DNA of 64,000 bases from Balneolaceae bacterium UBA7797 (GTDB taxonomy: Bacteria > Bacteroidota > Rhodothermia > Balneolales > Balneolaceae): NCBI GenBank assembly GCA_002480645.1, contig DLCN01000029.1, positions 1 through 64,000 of the forward strand, given 5' to 3'. Each line of letters starts with the position of its first letter. The first letter of the stretch is position 1. Under the pieces are notes generated by a model. The model had not been told where the DNA came from. It searched no databases and saw nothing but the letters and a program-made list of their open reading frames with translations. This document shows, piece after piece, positions 37,915 through 46,930 of the stretch. Position numbers and translations under genes: made by a program.

Positions 37915-38235
37915 ATGAGTGATTTAGGTAATCTAAACCCGGACCAACAGGATCAGGTTTTATTTATGATGCTGATCCAACAACATCAGCAAATTGGAAT
38001 GATGGGACTAGGTAAGATCAAAAATCCTGCAACCGATAAGATCGAAAGAGACCTTTCGTCGGCAAAATATGCGATCGATACCCTGAATGTGCTCGATAAA
38101 TATACGGCTGGTAATTTGCCCACCGAGCTTAAAGGTTACCTCGATCAGACGCTTACCACCCTTCGTTTAAATTATGCTGATGAAGTAAAAAAGGGGGATG
38201 ATTCAGCTAGTGATGAAGAAAAAGCGGAAGATTAA
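37915..38235 (+). CDS. DUF1844 family protein
   Basis: 106 residues, helical, with the family pattern DQVLFMMLIQQHQQIGMMGLG, IERDLSSAKYAIDTLNVLDKYTAGNL and an acidic end. Function unknown; members are conserved and often near core genes. It overlaps the Nudix gene at its 3' end. Confidence 0.88.
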   Translation: MSDLGNLNPDQQDQVLFMMLIQQHQQIGMMGLGKIKNPATDKIERDLSSAKYAIDTLNVLDKYTAGNLPTELKGYLDQTLTTLRLNYADEVKKGDDSASDEEKAED

Positions 38236-38659
38236 ACCTGTTAAAGCGGCCGGAGGGGTTGTTTACAGACTTGCCGAACCCTCCGGCGTACCTGAGGTAC
38301 TTCTTATTAAACGCAATGGTGTGTGGGACATCCCTAAAGGGAAGCTGGAAAAGGGAGAAACTATAGAAATGTGCGCCGTTCGTGAAGTGGCCGAGGAGAC
38401 CGGATGCACATTGCCGGTACTTATTTCGGAAGTTTCACTCACTTACCATGAATATGAAATGAAGGGAAAGTTCTGGGGAAAAAACACCTGGTGGTATGCC
38501 ATGATCCTCCCAAAAGAGACTCAATTTATTCCTCAGGAAAAAGAAGGAATCGAAGAGATCGAATGGGTTAGCTTAACCGAAGCGTATGACAGGGTTGGTT
38601 ACACTAATCTGGTTAAAGTATTAACCGGGTTCAAGTGCTGGTATAACAAACAGCCATAA
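38213..38659 (+). CDS. Nudix hydrolase
   Basis: 148 residues from the ATG at 38213 (an ATG five codons earlier, overlapping DUF1844, is an alternative). The Nudix box is complete: GKLEKGETIEMCAVREVAEETG, i.e. Gx5Ex7REVxEExG, within residues about 43-64. The enzyme hydrolyses a nucleoside diphosphate linked to another group; the substrate is not evident, though the AAGGVVYR start and the short length resemble the diadenosine polyphosphate or ADP-sugar type. Confidence 0.93.
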   Translation: MKKKRKIKPVKAAGGVVYRLAEPSGVPEVLLIKRNGVWDIPKGKLEKGETIEMCAVREVAEETGCTLPVLISEVSLTYHEYEMKGKFWGKNTWWYAMILPKETQFIPQEKEGIEEIEWVSLTEAYDRVGYTNLVKVLTGFKCWYNKQP

Positions 38660-38692
38660 AAAAAGGCATGATGGAAAAACCATCACGCCTTT
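38660..38692 (-). terminator. Terminator of tonB (first paralog)
   Basis: AAAGGC-A-TGATGG and CCATCA-CGCCTTT form the stem around a five-A loop, and the A7 run to its left is the minus-strand U-tract. Confidence 0.85.
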
Positions 38693-38713
38693 GAAATTCA
38701 GAGAACTCTGAGC

Positions 38714-39373
38714 TTAGTTCTGAAGCTTAAATACAATAGGTAAACTGTACTGTACGCGAACCGGTCGTCCACGCTGCATACCCGGTGTAAATTTAGCTTG
38801 CTTCACAGCTTCAAGCGCTGCCTCATCGCAACCACCGCCAATTCCACGAATAACACGTGGATTTTCAACACGGCCTTGTTCATTTACGATGAACTGAACT
38901 GTTACACGGCCTTCAATACCTGCACGACGTGCCATTTCAGGGTATTTCACTTTACGCTGTAGCGCAGCAAGACCGCCTTTAAGTTCTGGCATATTCTCAA
39001 CTACCACGAAGAAATCTTCTTCTTCCTCTTCTTCCTGTGGTGGAGGAGGTGGTGGTAAGTCAAGTGGACCGTCAAGGTCTAATTCAGCATCCAACTCAAT
39101 GATCTCATCTTCAATGATCTCATCGTTTGGTACTTCCACCGGAACCGGTGGACGAGGTGGGGGTGGAGGTGTTTCAACTTGTTTAGTCTGTATTACCTCT
39201 TCCATCACCACTTCCTCTTGTTCGTCAATAGGTGGTGGTGCTGGTGGTTCGCTGTACAAATTAATGCGAACCAATCCGATAATAAATAACAGAGCTACGA
39301 TCAGACCGAACTGTAACAGAACTGTGTAAGATCTGCGAAGGTCAACCTTAGCGCTTTTTCTTTCGTTAATCAT
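38714..39373 (-). CDS. Energy transducer TonB, paralog 1
   Basis: 219 residues. A membrane helix (about 17-37), a long Pro/Glu-rich periplasmic spacer (about 45-125, with runs of prolines and acidic residues), and a TonB C-terminal domain (about 133-219: YPEMARRAGIEGRVTVQFIVNEQGRV, then KFTPGMQRGRPVRV and a final VFKLQN). It couples the proton gradient to outer-membrane receptors. Encoded by a separate transcript with its own terminator; 128 bases separate it from its paralog. Confidence 0.95.
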   Translation of the reverse strand: MINERKSAKVDLRRSYTVLLQFGLIVALLFIIGLVRINLYSEPPAPPPIDEQEEVVMEEVIQTKQVETPPPPPRPPVPVEVPNDEIIEDEIIELDAELDLDGPLDLPPPPPPQEEEEEEDFFVVVENMPELKGGLAALQRKVKYPEMARRAGIEGRVTVQFIVNEQGRVENPRVIRGIGGGCDEAALEAVKQAKFTPGMQRGRPVRVQYSLPIVFKLQN

Positions 39374-39501
39374 ATCTTGAATCCTGGTTTCAATATGGTA
39401 AATAAGGAACGGAAAATAACGGCATTTTTTTAAAAGCCTGCAAGTCCTTACGTAAAGTTTATATAAATGTAATGTTATTTAGGTTGTCTTAGTTCCGCGC
39501 C

Positions 39502-40152
39502 TTAATTTTCTAGTTTAAAGTTGACGGCCTGCCTCATTTTTACCTGAACAAAGTTGCCGTTTTGTATGCCGGGAGTGAATTTCACGAGTTTAATAACCCG
39601 CAGAACTTCCTCATTACAACCACCTCCGATCCCTCTGATGATCGTAGGCCGGGTTACATTTCCCTGCTTATCGATCACAAACTCAACATAAACCCGTCCT
39701 TCAATTCCTGCTTGTCGTGCGAGCTTAGGATAGTTGATCAATTTATAGAGCGCTGCCAATCCACCTTTAATTTCAGGTTTCTTCTCAAGCATAAAAATTT
39801 CGACCGGTTCGTCATCAGTTACGTCTTGTTCCGGAGGCATTGGAATTGCATTTCCTCCCGCGAAAATATCCTCTGGTCCAAAATCGATGTCTTCAACATC
39901 AATCGGCTCTGATTCAGGGACTTCAATGAAAACGGAAGGTTTAGCAGGTGCAGGTTTGATGGTCTTGGTGATCGGGATATCGATAGGAGTGAAGGGCTCG
40001 TCAGTCTCAGGTTGGTAATTAACAGTGACCGTATCTTGTTTGAATTCAAGATGAGTGGCTGCAATTGTGATCAGAAGAATTACGATCAATCCACCTTGTA
40101 GAATTAGCGTGTGATAGGAGTTCAGATCAGCTTTGGGATGTTTTTTAATCAT
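39502..40152 (-). CDS. Energy transducer TonB, paralog 2
   Basis: 216 residues, same architecture as paralog 1: a membrane helix (about 15-33), a less proline-dense spacer, and a C-terminal domain with YPKLARQAGIEGRVYVEFVIDKQGNV and IIRGIGGGCNEEVLR. The C-terminal domains of both share most core residues, which points to duplication and divergence of the spacer. It may serve a different set of receptors. Confidence 0.93.
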   Translation of the reverse strand: MIKKHPKADLNSYHTLILQGGLIVILLITIAATHLEFKQDTVTVNYQPETDEPFTPIDIPITKTIKPAPAKPSVFIEVPESEPIDVEDIDFGPEDIFAGGNAIPMPPEQDVTDDEPVEIFMLEKKPEIKGGLAALYKLINYPKLARQAGIEGRVYVEFVIDKQGNVTRPTIIRGIGGGCNEEVLRVIKLVKFTPGIQNGNFVQVKMRQAVNFKLEN

Positions 40153-40230
40153 GGCAGTAAGAGTTAGTTAAAGAGCTGTATGCAATAAAACAGCTCAGTT
40201 ACTGCACGACCATCACATTAACATGCGGGG

Positions 40231-40749
40231 CTAATCCTTCGGAAACAGATGCCTGAATACCGGGATGAGAAGAAGAATCGAAAGTCCGGAACCGAGAGCA
40301 TCGGCAATAAAATCGAGTAATTCCGGACTTCGGTTTGTTGGCAACATTAACTGTAGGATTTCGATTAGTAATCCATAAAAAGTTCCAAAAATGAATACTA
40401 ACCATAGGCTGGGTCTTCGCTTTTTTACAACAGCCCACACAATACCGTAGAGAAAGGTCCAAACCGCAAACCCAGCCAGATGCCATAACTTGTCAAAGTC
40501 CATGAACCGAATTTTTGAAAACGATTTCGATGGGATCAGCGTACCAACAAGAATACCAATTGTGACGATCGCAAATAGTATGAGAAGTGCATTTCGATAT
40601 TTAAAGAGACGGGTACTGATAGTAAGATCTAAATAAGATGAATAGGTTCCAGCGGTTTTGAGGAAGCTAAGATATGTGAATCTGCCTTTTCTTTTCCATC
40701 TATAAGCGAAAAAATTCCTGCAAGTTCCGGATCGTTTGTGATCAGCCAT
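40231..40749 (-). CDS. VanZ-like membrane protein (start uncertain)
   Basis: VanZ-like core of about 130 residues, with membrane helices and the motif FDKLWHLAGFAVWTFLYG and LLIEILQLMLPTNRSPELLDFIADALGSG. The only ATG in frame, at 40749, lies 120 bases inside the NAD(P)HX repair gene, so the true start may be a rare codon near 40630, where the family homology begins (LFKYRNALL). Function unknown; related to a teicoplanin-resistance accessory protein, without evidence for resistance here. Confidence 0.75.
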   Translation of the reverse strand: MADHKRSGTCRNFFAYRWKRKGRFTYLSFLKTAGTYSSYLDLTISTRLFKYRNALLILFAIVTIGILVGTLIPSKSFSKIRFMDFDKLWHLAGFAVWTFLYGIVWAVVKKRRPSLWLVFIFGTFYGLLIEILQLMLPTNRSPELLDFIADALGSGLSILLLIPVFRHLFPKD

Positions 40750-42128
40750 TGTGCAACGGTTTTGCCGGCTAACACATCCCCAAAACCGGCGCGGCTAAAT
40801 ACTCGGGTATCATATCCTGTATGATAACTGACTCCTTCCGGAGTGCAAAGCATGGAAGGCAAGCCTTTAGAAAGAATAGTCACATTCAGCGAAGTAGAAA
40901 TTTGGAGGGCAGAACGTTTTCGTTCCTGAGCCGAAGAAGTGTCGAACCCGATAAATGATGTAAGTTCTCCGGGATGCGGGGTCAGGATCCAGTTTGAGTC
41001 TTCCGGTTTTTCGAGAGGCGCCGAAGCTAAAGCGAATAACGCATCTGCATCGATCACCAGATCTCCGGAAAACCGGGAAAGGAGTTCCCTCGTAAAGCTT
41101 AGTGTTTCTTCATCGCGACCAAGACCCGGACCGATCAGGACCTTACCGGGTCTTTCATTTAAAATACGGATCACTTCATCAACATGATCTTTCCTGAATG
41201 CTTTGTCATTTGAAGTACCAACTCCGCGCTTTATGATTTGTACCAGATGTTCCTCATACGTTTGCAATAAACCGTTAGGGGAAATAAGTACAACTGCTCC
41301 AACTCCGGTTGCCCAGGCACTTTTAGCAGCCAGTACTCCGGCTCCGGTCAAACCTTCCGATCCCGCGATGATGTAAACCACTCCACCATCATATTTGTGC
41401 TTTCTTTGGGAAGTGTTGTGATGATTGTTAGCCCAGTCAGAATCAATTAAAAAGGTAGTTTCGTTCTTAAATTTTGATGGAAACGGTAATTCACAAAATA
41501 TCACTTCCCCACAGTGTTCGTAGCCGTCATCAAAGAAAAAACCCTGCTTTAATGATCCGAAAGCCAGTGTGAAGTCAGCGATCACGGCATTCCCCATTTT
41601 CTTGCCGGAATCAGCATGTAATCCGGTTGGGATATCCATCGCAAAGACCGGGATCTCAGTTTCATTTACCCATTCGATCACCGAATCATAAGGGGACCGG
41701 ATGTCAGAGTTAAGACCGGTTCCCAGCATTCCATCAACAATAAAATCAAAGGCTGCTGATCTATCAAAGTCATCCAAATGGTGATGGATTCGGACGTTCT
41801 TGCCGAGTTCCCGGAGCCGTTTCAGGTTTACCGAGCTATCATCACTTAAGGTTTCTGATCCTTTGATAAATACAACAGTACACTCAAAATCATGTTCAGC
41901 CAGAATACGGGCTACTACCAGAGCATCACCGGCATTATTTCCCTTACCGCAAAGAAAGAGGCCGTGGGAGCCCGCTTCCATTTCAGACAAGATGAAATCA
42001 GCAGCGCGAGTTCCGGCGATCTCCATAAGTGTGATGCCCGAAATACCGAATTCATTGATGGTGTCAGCATCCAGTTTGCGACTGGATGCTGCGGTAAATA
42101 ATTGATAAGAGTGAGGAATCTTCAACAT
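40629..42128 (-). CDS. nnr: Bifunctional NAD(P)HX epimerase/dehydratase
   Basis: 499 residues. The N-terminal YjeF_N epimerase domain (about 8-225) has GKGNNAGDALVVARIL and VDGMLGTGL; the C-terminal ADP-dependent dehydratase (about 235-490) has TGAGVLAAKSAWATGVGAV, IGPGLGRD, TPHPGE and FGDVLAG. The fusion repairs hydrated NADH and NADPH. Its 3' end overlaps the possible start of the VanZ gene by about 120 bases. Confidence 0.93.
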   Translation of the reverse strand: MLKIPHSYQLFTAASSRKLDADTINEFGISGITLMEIAGTRAADFILSEMEAGSHGLFLCGKGNNAGDALVVARILAEHDFECTVVFIKGSETLSDDSSVNLKRLRELGKNVRIHHHLDDFDRSAAFDFIVDGMLGTGLNSDIRSPYDSVIEWVNETEIPVFAMDIPTGLHADSGKKMGNAVIADFTLAFGSLKQGFFFDDGYEHCGEVIFCELPFPSKFKNETTFLIDSDWANNHHNTSQRKHKYDGGVVYIIAGSEGLTGAGVLAAKSAWATGVGAVVLISPNGLLQTYEEHLVQIIKRGVGTSNDKAFRKDHVDEVIRILNERPGKVLIGPGLGRDEETLSFTRELLSRFSGDLVIDADALFALASAPLEKPEDSNWILTPHPGELTSFIGFDTSSAQERKRSALQISTSLNVTILSKGLPSMLCTPEGVSYHTGYDTRVFSRAGFGDVLAGKTVAQWLITNDPELAGIFSLIDGKEKADSHILASSKPLEPIHLI

Positions 42129-42166
42129 GAGATTACAGGTTGATTTTCTCGCTCAAGGTATCTGCT

Positions 42167-43633
42167 TTAATAAGAGCGTGCAAATACTACGCGTTTTTTT
42201 GAAGGTTTTCCGGTAACCATACAGGTTCCTTCTTCTCCGTCACCAAAAGGAATGAGACGGATCGTAGCTTTGGTCTCATTTTTAATAAGTTCTTCGGTTT
42301 CGGCAGTTCCATCCCAATGTGCATAAATGAATCCACCTTTATCGTCCAGCACTTTCTTGAATTCCTCGTATGAATCGACGATAGAAGTAAGTTCTTCTCT
42401 ACGTTTAAGTGCCGTTTTATACAGATCATCCTGAATGATCTCCAGCAATGATTTCACCTTAGGTACTAATCCCTCTCTGGATTCTATATTCTTTTCGAAG
42501 GTATCGCGACGGGCGAGTTCCACATTGTTGTTCTCCACATCGCGAGGACCAACGGCAATTCTTAACGGCACACCCTGAGCTTCATGCTCTGCGAATTTAA
42601 ATCCGGGTTTATAATTGTCCCGATCGTCCAGTTTTACCCGAATTCCTTCGGCTTTCAATTCGTCCATTAAGGCAGAGCCATACTCAAGTACGGTAGCTCT
42701 TTGCTCATCATTTCGATAGATGGGTACAATTACGATCTGAGTTGGAGCCAGTTTTGGGGGAATGACAAGACCACTGTCGTCGGAATGCGTCATGATCAGC
42801 CCACCGATCAATCGTGTAGATACGCCCCAGCTGGTAGCCCAAACCAATTTGTGTTCACCGTCACTATCCTGAAAGGTTACATCAAAAGCTTTGGCAAAAT
42901 TCTGCCCGAGGAAATGAGAAGTTCCTGCCTGTAAGGCTTTTCCATCCTGCATCAAGGCTTCGATACAATAGGTATCCTCAGCGCCGGCAAATCGTTCGCT
43001 CTCGGTTTTTACTCCGGTTAATACCGGCATGGCCATATATTCCTCGGCAAAGGTGCGGTACACTTCCAGCATTTGCTTGGTTTCCGCAACGGCTTCTTCA
43101 CGGGTGGCATGGGCGGTATGACCTTCCTGCCATAAAAATTCCATCGTTCGAAGGAACAACCGGGTTCTCATTTCCCATCGAACCACATTCGCCCATTGGT
43201 TTATGAGAATGGGAAGATCCCGGTATGATTGGATCCAGTTGCGGTAAGTATCCCAGATAATGGTTTCTGAGGTTGGACGGACGATCAGTTCTTCTTCCAG
43301 TCTGGAATCCGGATCTACTTCCACACCGCCATCCACTGCTTTTAAACGGCTGTGTGTAACCACGGCACATTCTTTGGCAAAGCCTTCTACGTGTTGCGCT
43401 TCTTTCGACAGGAATGATTTTGGAATAAAAATCGGGAAATAAGCATTCTCATGGCCGGTTTCTTTAAACATGGTATCAAGTGCATTGCGCATATTTTCCC
43501 ATAGTCCCATACCGGTCGGGCGTATAACCATGGTGCCACGAACCGGAGAATGTTCTGCGAGTTTGGCTTCCCGAACTACATCCAGATACCATTGTGAATA
43601 ATCTTGTTCTCGTTTTGTGATCTTTTGTGCCAT
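42167..43633 (-). CDS. proS: Prolyl-tRNA synthetase (short, archaeal/eukaryotic-like type)
   Basis: 488 residues. Class II motifs are visible: motif 1 around GLWENMRNALDTM, motif 2 in RWEMRTRLFLRTMEFLWQEGHTAHA and a later HSDDSGLVIPP segment; a C-terminal extension ends in FARSY. This is the short class without the editing insertion of the E. coli type. Essential for translation. Convergent with no gene on its right; tRNA-Met follows at 140 bases on the opposite strand. Confidence 0.96.
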   Translation of the reverse strand: MAQKITKREQDYSQWYLDVVREAKLAEHSPVRGTMVIRPTGMGLWENMRNALDTMFKETGHENAYFPIFIPKSFLSKEAQHVEGFAKECAVVTHSRLKAVDGGVEVDPDSRLEEELIVRPTSETIIWDTYRNWIQSYRDLPILINQWANVVRWEMRTRLFLRTMEFLWQEGHTAHATREEAVAETKQMLEVYRTFAEEYMAMPVLTGVKTESERFAGAEDTYCIEALMQDGKALQAGTSHFLGQNFAKAFDVTFQDSDGEHKLVWATSWGVSTRLIGGLIMTHSDDSGLVIPPKLAPTQIVIVPIYRNDEQRATVLEYGSALMDELKAEGIRVKLDDRDNYKPGFKFAEHEAQGVPLRIAVGPRDVENNNVELARRDTFEKNIESREGLVPKVKSLLEIIQDDLYKTALKRREELTSIVDSYEEFKKVLDDKGGFIYAHWDGTAETEELIKNETKATIRLIPFGDGEEGTCMVTGKPSKKRVVFARSY

Positions 43634-43743
43634 TCCTGTTCTATAATGATAGATTCTTAGATAGAAACTGAAGGTAATAAACTTAGAAAAGAGATGGCCA
43701 ACAAAAGCAGGAAAAAATCTTTATTACTAAATGTGGAAAGTTG

Positions 43744-43751
43744 TATATTTA
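43744..43751 (+). promoter_or_regulatory. Possible -7 element of tRNA-Met
   Basis: TATATTTA is a one-base mismatch to TAnnTTTG, 21 bases before the tRNA. The -33 box is not evident. Confidence 0.35.
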
Positions 43752-43772
43752 GGGCTCTGAATTAAAAGATAT

Positions 43773-43846
43773 GGCGTGGTAGCTCAGATGGTTAGAGCGC
43801 ACGACTCATAATCGTGAGGTCGGCGGTTCAATTCCGCCCCACGCTA
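43773..43846 (+). tRNA. tRNA-Met (anticodon CAT, elongator-like)
   Basis: 74 bases. GGCGTGG pairs with CCACGCT (one G-U pair), the anticodon stem CACGA/TCGTG encloses CTCATAA and the T loop is TTCAATT. The GGTAGCTCAGATGGTTAGAGC D arm suits elongator methionine; a CAT tRNA modified to read Ile cannot be excluded from sequence alone. Confidence 0.95.
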
Positions 43847-43859
43847 CATAAGAAATTCA

Positions 43860-43894
43860 AAGCCCGGTTCAATGAAATGAGCCGGGCTTTTTTT
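43860..43894 (+). terminator. Terminator after tRNA-Met
   Basis: AGCCCGG-T-TCA pairs with TGA-G-CCGGGCT around ATGAAA, followed by T7. Confidence 0.93.
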
Positions 43895-44024
43895 ATGGAC
43901 CCTGATCGTAAAAAGCCTTCCTGTAAAAAATAGATCAGACATATTGGAATTAAAATGTGGATTCCTTTTCTTTGTTACCCATGCAACTCACTTGTGCACA
44001 TAGAATTGATATTTACCCGGTACG

Positions 44025-44072
44025 GCCGCAATTGCGGCGGGCTCGGTAATAGTATGTCATGGCTTCCATGAC
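44025..44072. promoter_or_regulatory. Two palindromes upstream of the arginine operon
   Basis: GCCGCAATTGCGGC (44025-44038) is a perfect 14-base palindrome and GTCATGG-CTT-CCATGAC (44056-44072) a perfect hairpin, 66 bases before the first start. They are the only structured signals in the 43895-44138 interval and may be a regulator site or leader hairpin. The pyrimidine-rich stretch to 44138 has no other feature. Confidence 0.4.
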
Positions 44073-44138
44073 GCCCCCTCTCTCTTTCCCCCTCAATTCT
44101 TTTACTGCAAACTCACTACACTCACTCTCTAAATCATT

Positions 44139-44786
44139 ATGTCTGTTACTGTTGAATACGCTAATTCAGAGCATTTCAAATATGCTCAGCCAATTTGTGA
44201 CCTGATCGAAGCCGCCGCAAAGCAGCGGGGAACGGGGATTGCTAAGAGGGAACCTGAGTACATCAAAACCAAGATGCGAAACGGGAATGCCGTAATTGCT
44301 CTGGATGGAGTGAACCTGGCCGGTTTTTGCTATATCGAGATCTGGGAAAACAAGAAATATGTGGCAAACTCAGGTCTCATCGTTCATTGGGATTATAGGG
44401 GAATGGGCCTGGCTAAAAAGATCAAAGCCAAAGCTTTTGAACTTTCAAAGAAGAAATATCCCAATTCTAAACTTTTCGGGATCACTACCAGTCTTCCGGT
44501 AATGAAGATCAACTCAGAGCTGGGGTATAAACCTGTAACTTTTTCTGAGCTCACTCAGGATGATACCTTTTGGAACGGATGTCGGAGTTGCCCAAACTTT
44601 GATATCCTAACCAGAAATGAACGTAGAAACTGCCTGTGTACCGGTATGTTGTATGACCCGGCTAAACCAAATACGAACCCAAAACCAGTTAGAGAGAAGA
44701 ATGTGAAGAAGTTCTATCGATGGGTTCAAATTAAAACTCAATCGTTCTTAAAAGTAATGGGGAACGCAAAATCATTATTGTCATGA
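44139..44786 (+). CDS. GNAT acyltransferase, likely N-acylglutamate synthase of the arginine pathway
   Basis: 215 residues. The acyl-CoA loop is RGMGLAKKIKAKAFE (about 87-101), within a GNAT domain at about 1-140. The C-terminal part has a Cys4 pattern, Cys148-x2-Cys151 and Cys165-x-Cys167, followed by GMLYDP. The family stands first in Bacteroidota arginine clusters lacking another argA, so it probably makes N-acetyl- or N-succinylglutamate from glutamate. The stop overlaps the argG start by four bases (ATGA). Confidence 0.8.
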   Translation: MSVTVEYANSEHFKYAQPICDLIEAAAKQRGTGIAKREPEYIKTKMRNGNAVIALDGVNLAGFCYIEIWENKKYVANSGLIVHWDYRGMGLAKKIKAKAFELSKKKYPNSKLFGITTSLPVMKINSELGYKPVTFSELTQDDTFWNGCRSCPNFDILTRNERRNCLCTGMLYDPAKPNTNPKPVREKNVKKFYRWVQIKTQSFLKVMGNAKSLLS

Positions 44787-45970
44787 AGAAAGTATTACTC
44801 GCATTCAGTGGTGGATTAGATACCAGTTATTGTGCCATTCATCTGGCAAAAGACAAAGGCTTTGAAGTGTATACCGCTGCTGTAAATACCGGCGGATTCA
44901 GCAAAGCGGAACAGGAAGAGCTGGAACAAAAAGCCAAGGACCTGGGCATCAGCAACCATGTTTGTATCGATGTTGAAAAAGAATTCTATGAAAAAGGCAT
45001 CAAATATTTGATCGCCGGCAATGTACTGAAGAATCACACCTACCCATTATCGGTGAGCGCAGAACGGGTATTTCAGGCTATTGCGATTGCCGAATATGCC
45101 AAAGAGATTGGAGCCGATGCCATCGCTCACGGAAGTACCGGAGCCGGAAATGATCAGGTTCGTTTCGATCTGGTTTTCAATGTGCTTGCTCCGGAAATGG
45201 AGATCATCACCCCCATCAGAGATATGAAACTGAGCCGGGAAGAAGAGGTTGAATACCTGAAAGCGAATGGAATTGAAAAAGAATGGGCGAAGGCCAAGTA
45301 TTCTATCAATCAGGGATTGTGGGGGACCTCGGTTGGTGGTGCAGAAACGCTTACCTCAGGTAAGGCACTTCCGGAAGAAGCCTGGCCTGTACAAGCAGAA
45401 AAAGTTGGTACAGAGGTGATTGAACTGGAATTTGAGAATGGTGAACCAGTGGGATTGAATGGCGAGAAATCAGACCCGATCACTACTATTAAACAATTGC
45501 AGGAGTTAGCCGCTCCTTATGGAATCGGTCGGGATATTCATGTGGGAGATACCATCATCGGCATAAAAGGGCGCGTTGGTTTCGAGGCCGCTGCTCCTCT
45601 CATCATCATTGAAGCACATCGTTTACTGGAAAAACATGTGCTGGGTAAATGGCAGTTATACTGGAAAGATCAATTGGGTGATTTCTATGGAATGTTGATG
45701 CATGAAGCTCAGTATCTGGATCCTGTAATGCGTGATGTTGAAGCATATCTGGATCATACTCAAACTAAAGTGACCGGTAAAGTTTTCATCAAGCTGGCAC
45801 CAAAGCATTTTGAATTAGAGGGAATCGAGTCTCCTTTCGATCTGATGGCCTCAAAATTCGGGCAATACGGCGAAATGAATCAGGGCTGGAGTGGGGATGA
45901 TGTTAAAGGCTTCACCAAGATCCTGAGTAATGCAACACTCATTCAAAAATCGACACAGGAAGATGGTTAA
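44783..45970 (+). CDS. argG: Argininosuccinate synthase
   Basis: 395 residues, beginning KKVLLAFSGGLDTSYCAIHL with the ATP-pyrophosphatase loop SGGLDTS (about 9-15) and continuing YAKEIGADAIAHGSTGAGNDQVRF (about 108-131), as in all argG. It joins citrulline and aspartate using ATP. The start overlaps the acyltransferase stop by four bases, and its own stop overlaps argC by eight. Confidence 0.97.
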   Translation: MKKVLLAFSGGLDTSYCAIHLAKDKGFEVYTAAVNTGGFSKAEQEELEQKAKDLGISNHVCIDVEKEFYEKGIKYLIAGNVLKNHTYPLSVSAERVFQAIAIAEYAKEIGADAIAHGSTGAGNDQVRFDLVFNVLAPEMEIITPIRDMKLSREEEVEYLKANGIEKEWAKAKYSINQGLWGTSVGGAETLTSGKALPEEAWPVQAEKVGTEVIELEFENGEPVGLNGEKSDPITTIKQLQELAAPYGIGRDIHVGDTIIGIKGRVGFEAAAPLIIIEAHRLLEKHVLGKWQLYWKDQLGDFYGMLMHEAQYLDPVMRDVEAYLDHTQTKVTGKVFIKLAPKHFELEGIESPFDLMASKFGQYGEMNQGWSGDDVKGFTKILSNATLIQKSTQEDG

Positions 45971-46928
45971 GGTTGGCATAATTGGCGGTGCCGGATATAC
46001 CGCCGGAGAACTACTCAGAATTCTGCTTAACCACCCCGAAGCAGAAGTGCTCTCTGTAATGAGTGGGAGCCATGCCGGTGAACTCATCACCAAAGCCCAT
46101 CCCGATCTTGAAGGAGAAACAGATCTTCGTTTTTCTGAAGCATTGGAACCTGAAACCGAAGTGGTTTTTCTTTGCTCAGGTCATGGTAAATCAAAAGCAA
46201 TTGTTGATGGGGACCTCATCCCAAAGAATGCACGAATTATTGACCTTAGTGCCGATTACCGTCTCAAATCTGACGATAACAACTTTGTATACGGCTTACC
46301 GGAATTGAATCGGCTAGAGATCATGGAAGCAGATTATATTGCCAATCCCGGATGTTTTGCCACGTGTATTCAGCTGAGTTTATTACCATTGGCATCTGTC
46401 GGGATGCTCACCAATGAGGTGCATGTTTCGGCCATAACCGGTAGCACCGGGGCGGGTCAGAATCCATCTTCAACAACACATTTCAGCTGGAGAAGTAATA
46501 ATGCATCTGTATACAAAGCATTTACGCATCAGCACTTGTATGAGATCAAACAAAGCATACGGCAATTACAACCGGAGTTTGAACATCCGGTGCAATTTAT
46601 CCCGATGCGGGGTGCATTTACCCGCGGAATTCTAGCCGCTTGTTATCTGAAAACAGCCATGACCGAAGCAGAGGCCATTAAATTGTACGAAAGTTATTAT
46701 TCAACACATCCTTTTGTACATATTTCCCGGAATGCTGTGGATGTGAAGCAAGTAACAAACACGAATAAAGTGATACTGCATATCCAGAAGGAAAAGGATC
46801 AGCTGTTAATCACCGGGGTGATCGATAATCTGACGAAAGGTGCTTCCGGACAGGCTGTGCAGAATATGAATCTGATGTTCGGTTTGGATGAAACTATGGG
46901 ACTTAATTTGAAACCTTCAGCTTTTTGA
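45963..46928 (+). CDS. argC: N-acyl-gamma-glutamyl-phosphate reductase
   Basis: 321 residues from the ATG at 45963, which gives the standard start VKVGIIGGAGYTAGEL; an ATG 33 bases earlier reads inside argG. Catalytic Cys131 lies in ANPGCFATC. It reduces the acylglutamyl phosphate to the semialdehyde with NADPH. The start is in the last bases of argG (eight-base overlap). Confidence 0.96.
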   Translation: MVKVGIIGGAGYTAGELLRILLNHPEAEVLSVMSGSHAGELITKAHPDLEGETDLRFSEALEPETEVVFLCSGHGKSKAIVDGDLIPKNARIIDLSADYRLKSDDNNFVYGLPELNRLEIMEADYIANPGCFATCIQLSLLPLASVGMLTNEVHVSAITGSTGAGQNPSSTTHFSWRSNNASVYKAFTHQHLYEIKQSIRQLQPEFEHPVQFIPMRGAFTRGILAACYLKTAMTEAEAIKLYESYYSTHPFVHISRNAVDVKQVTNTNKVILHIQKEKDQLLITGVIDNLTKGASGQAVQNMNLMFGLDETMGLNLKPSAF

Positions 46929-46930
46929 TA

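Noticed and set aside
39099..39329. Gly/Ser/Thr-rich plus-strand frame
   Set aside because: It is the complement of the proline-rich spacer of TonB; composition follows from that.
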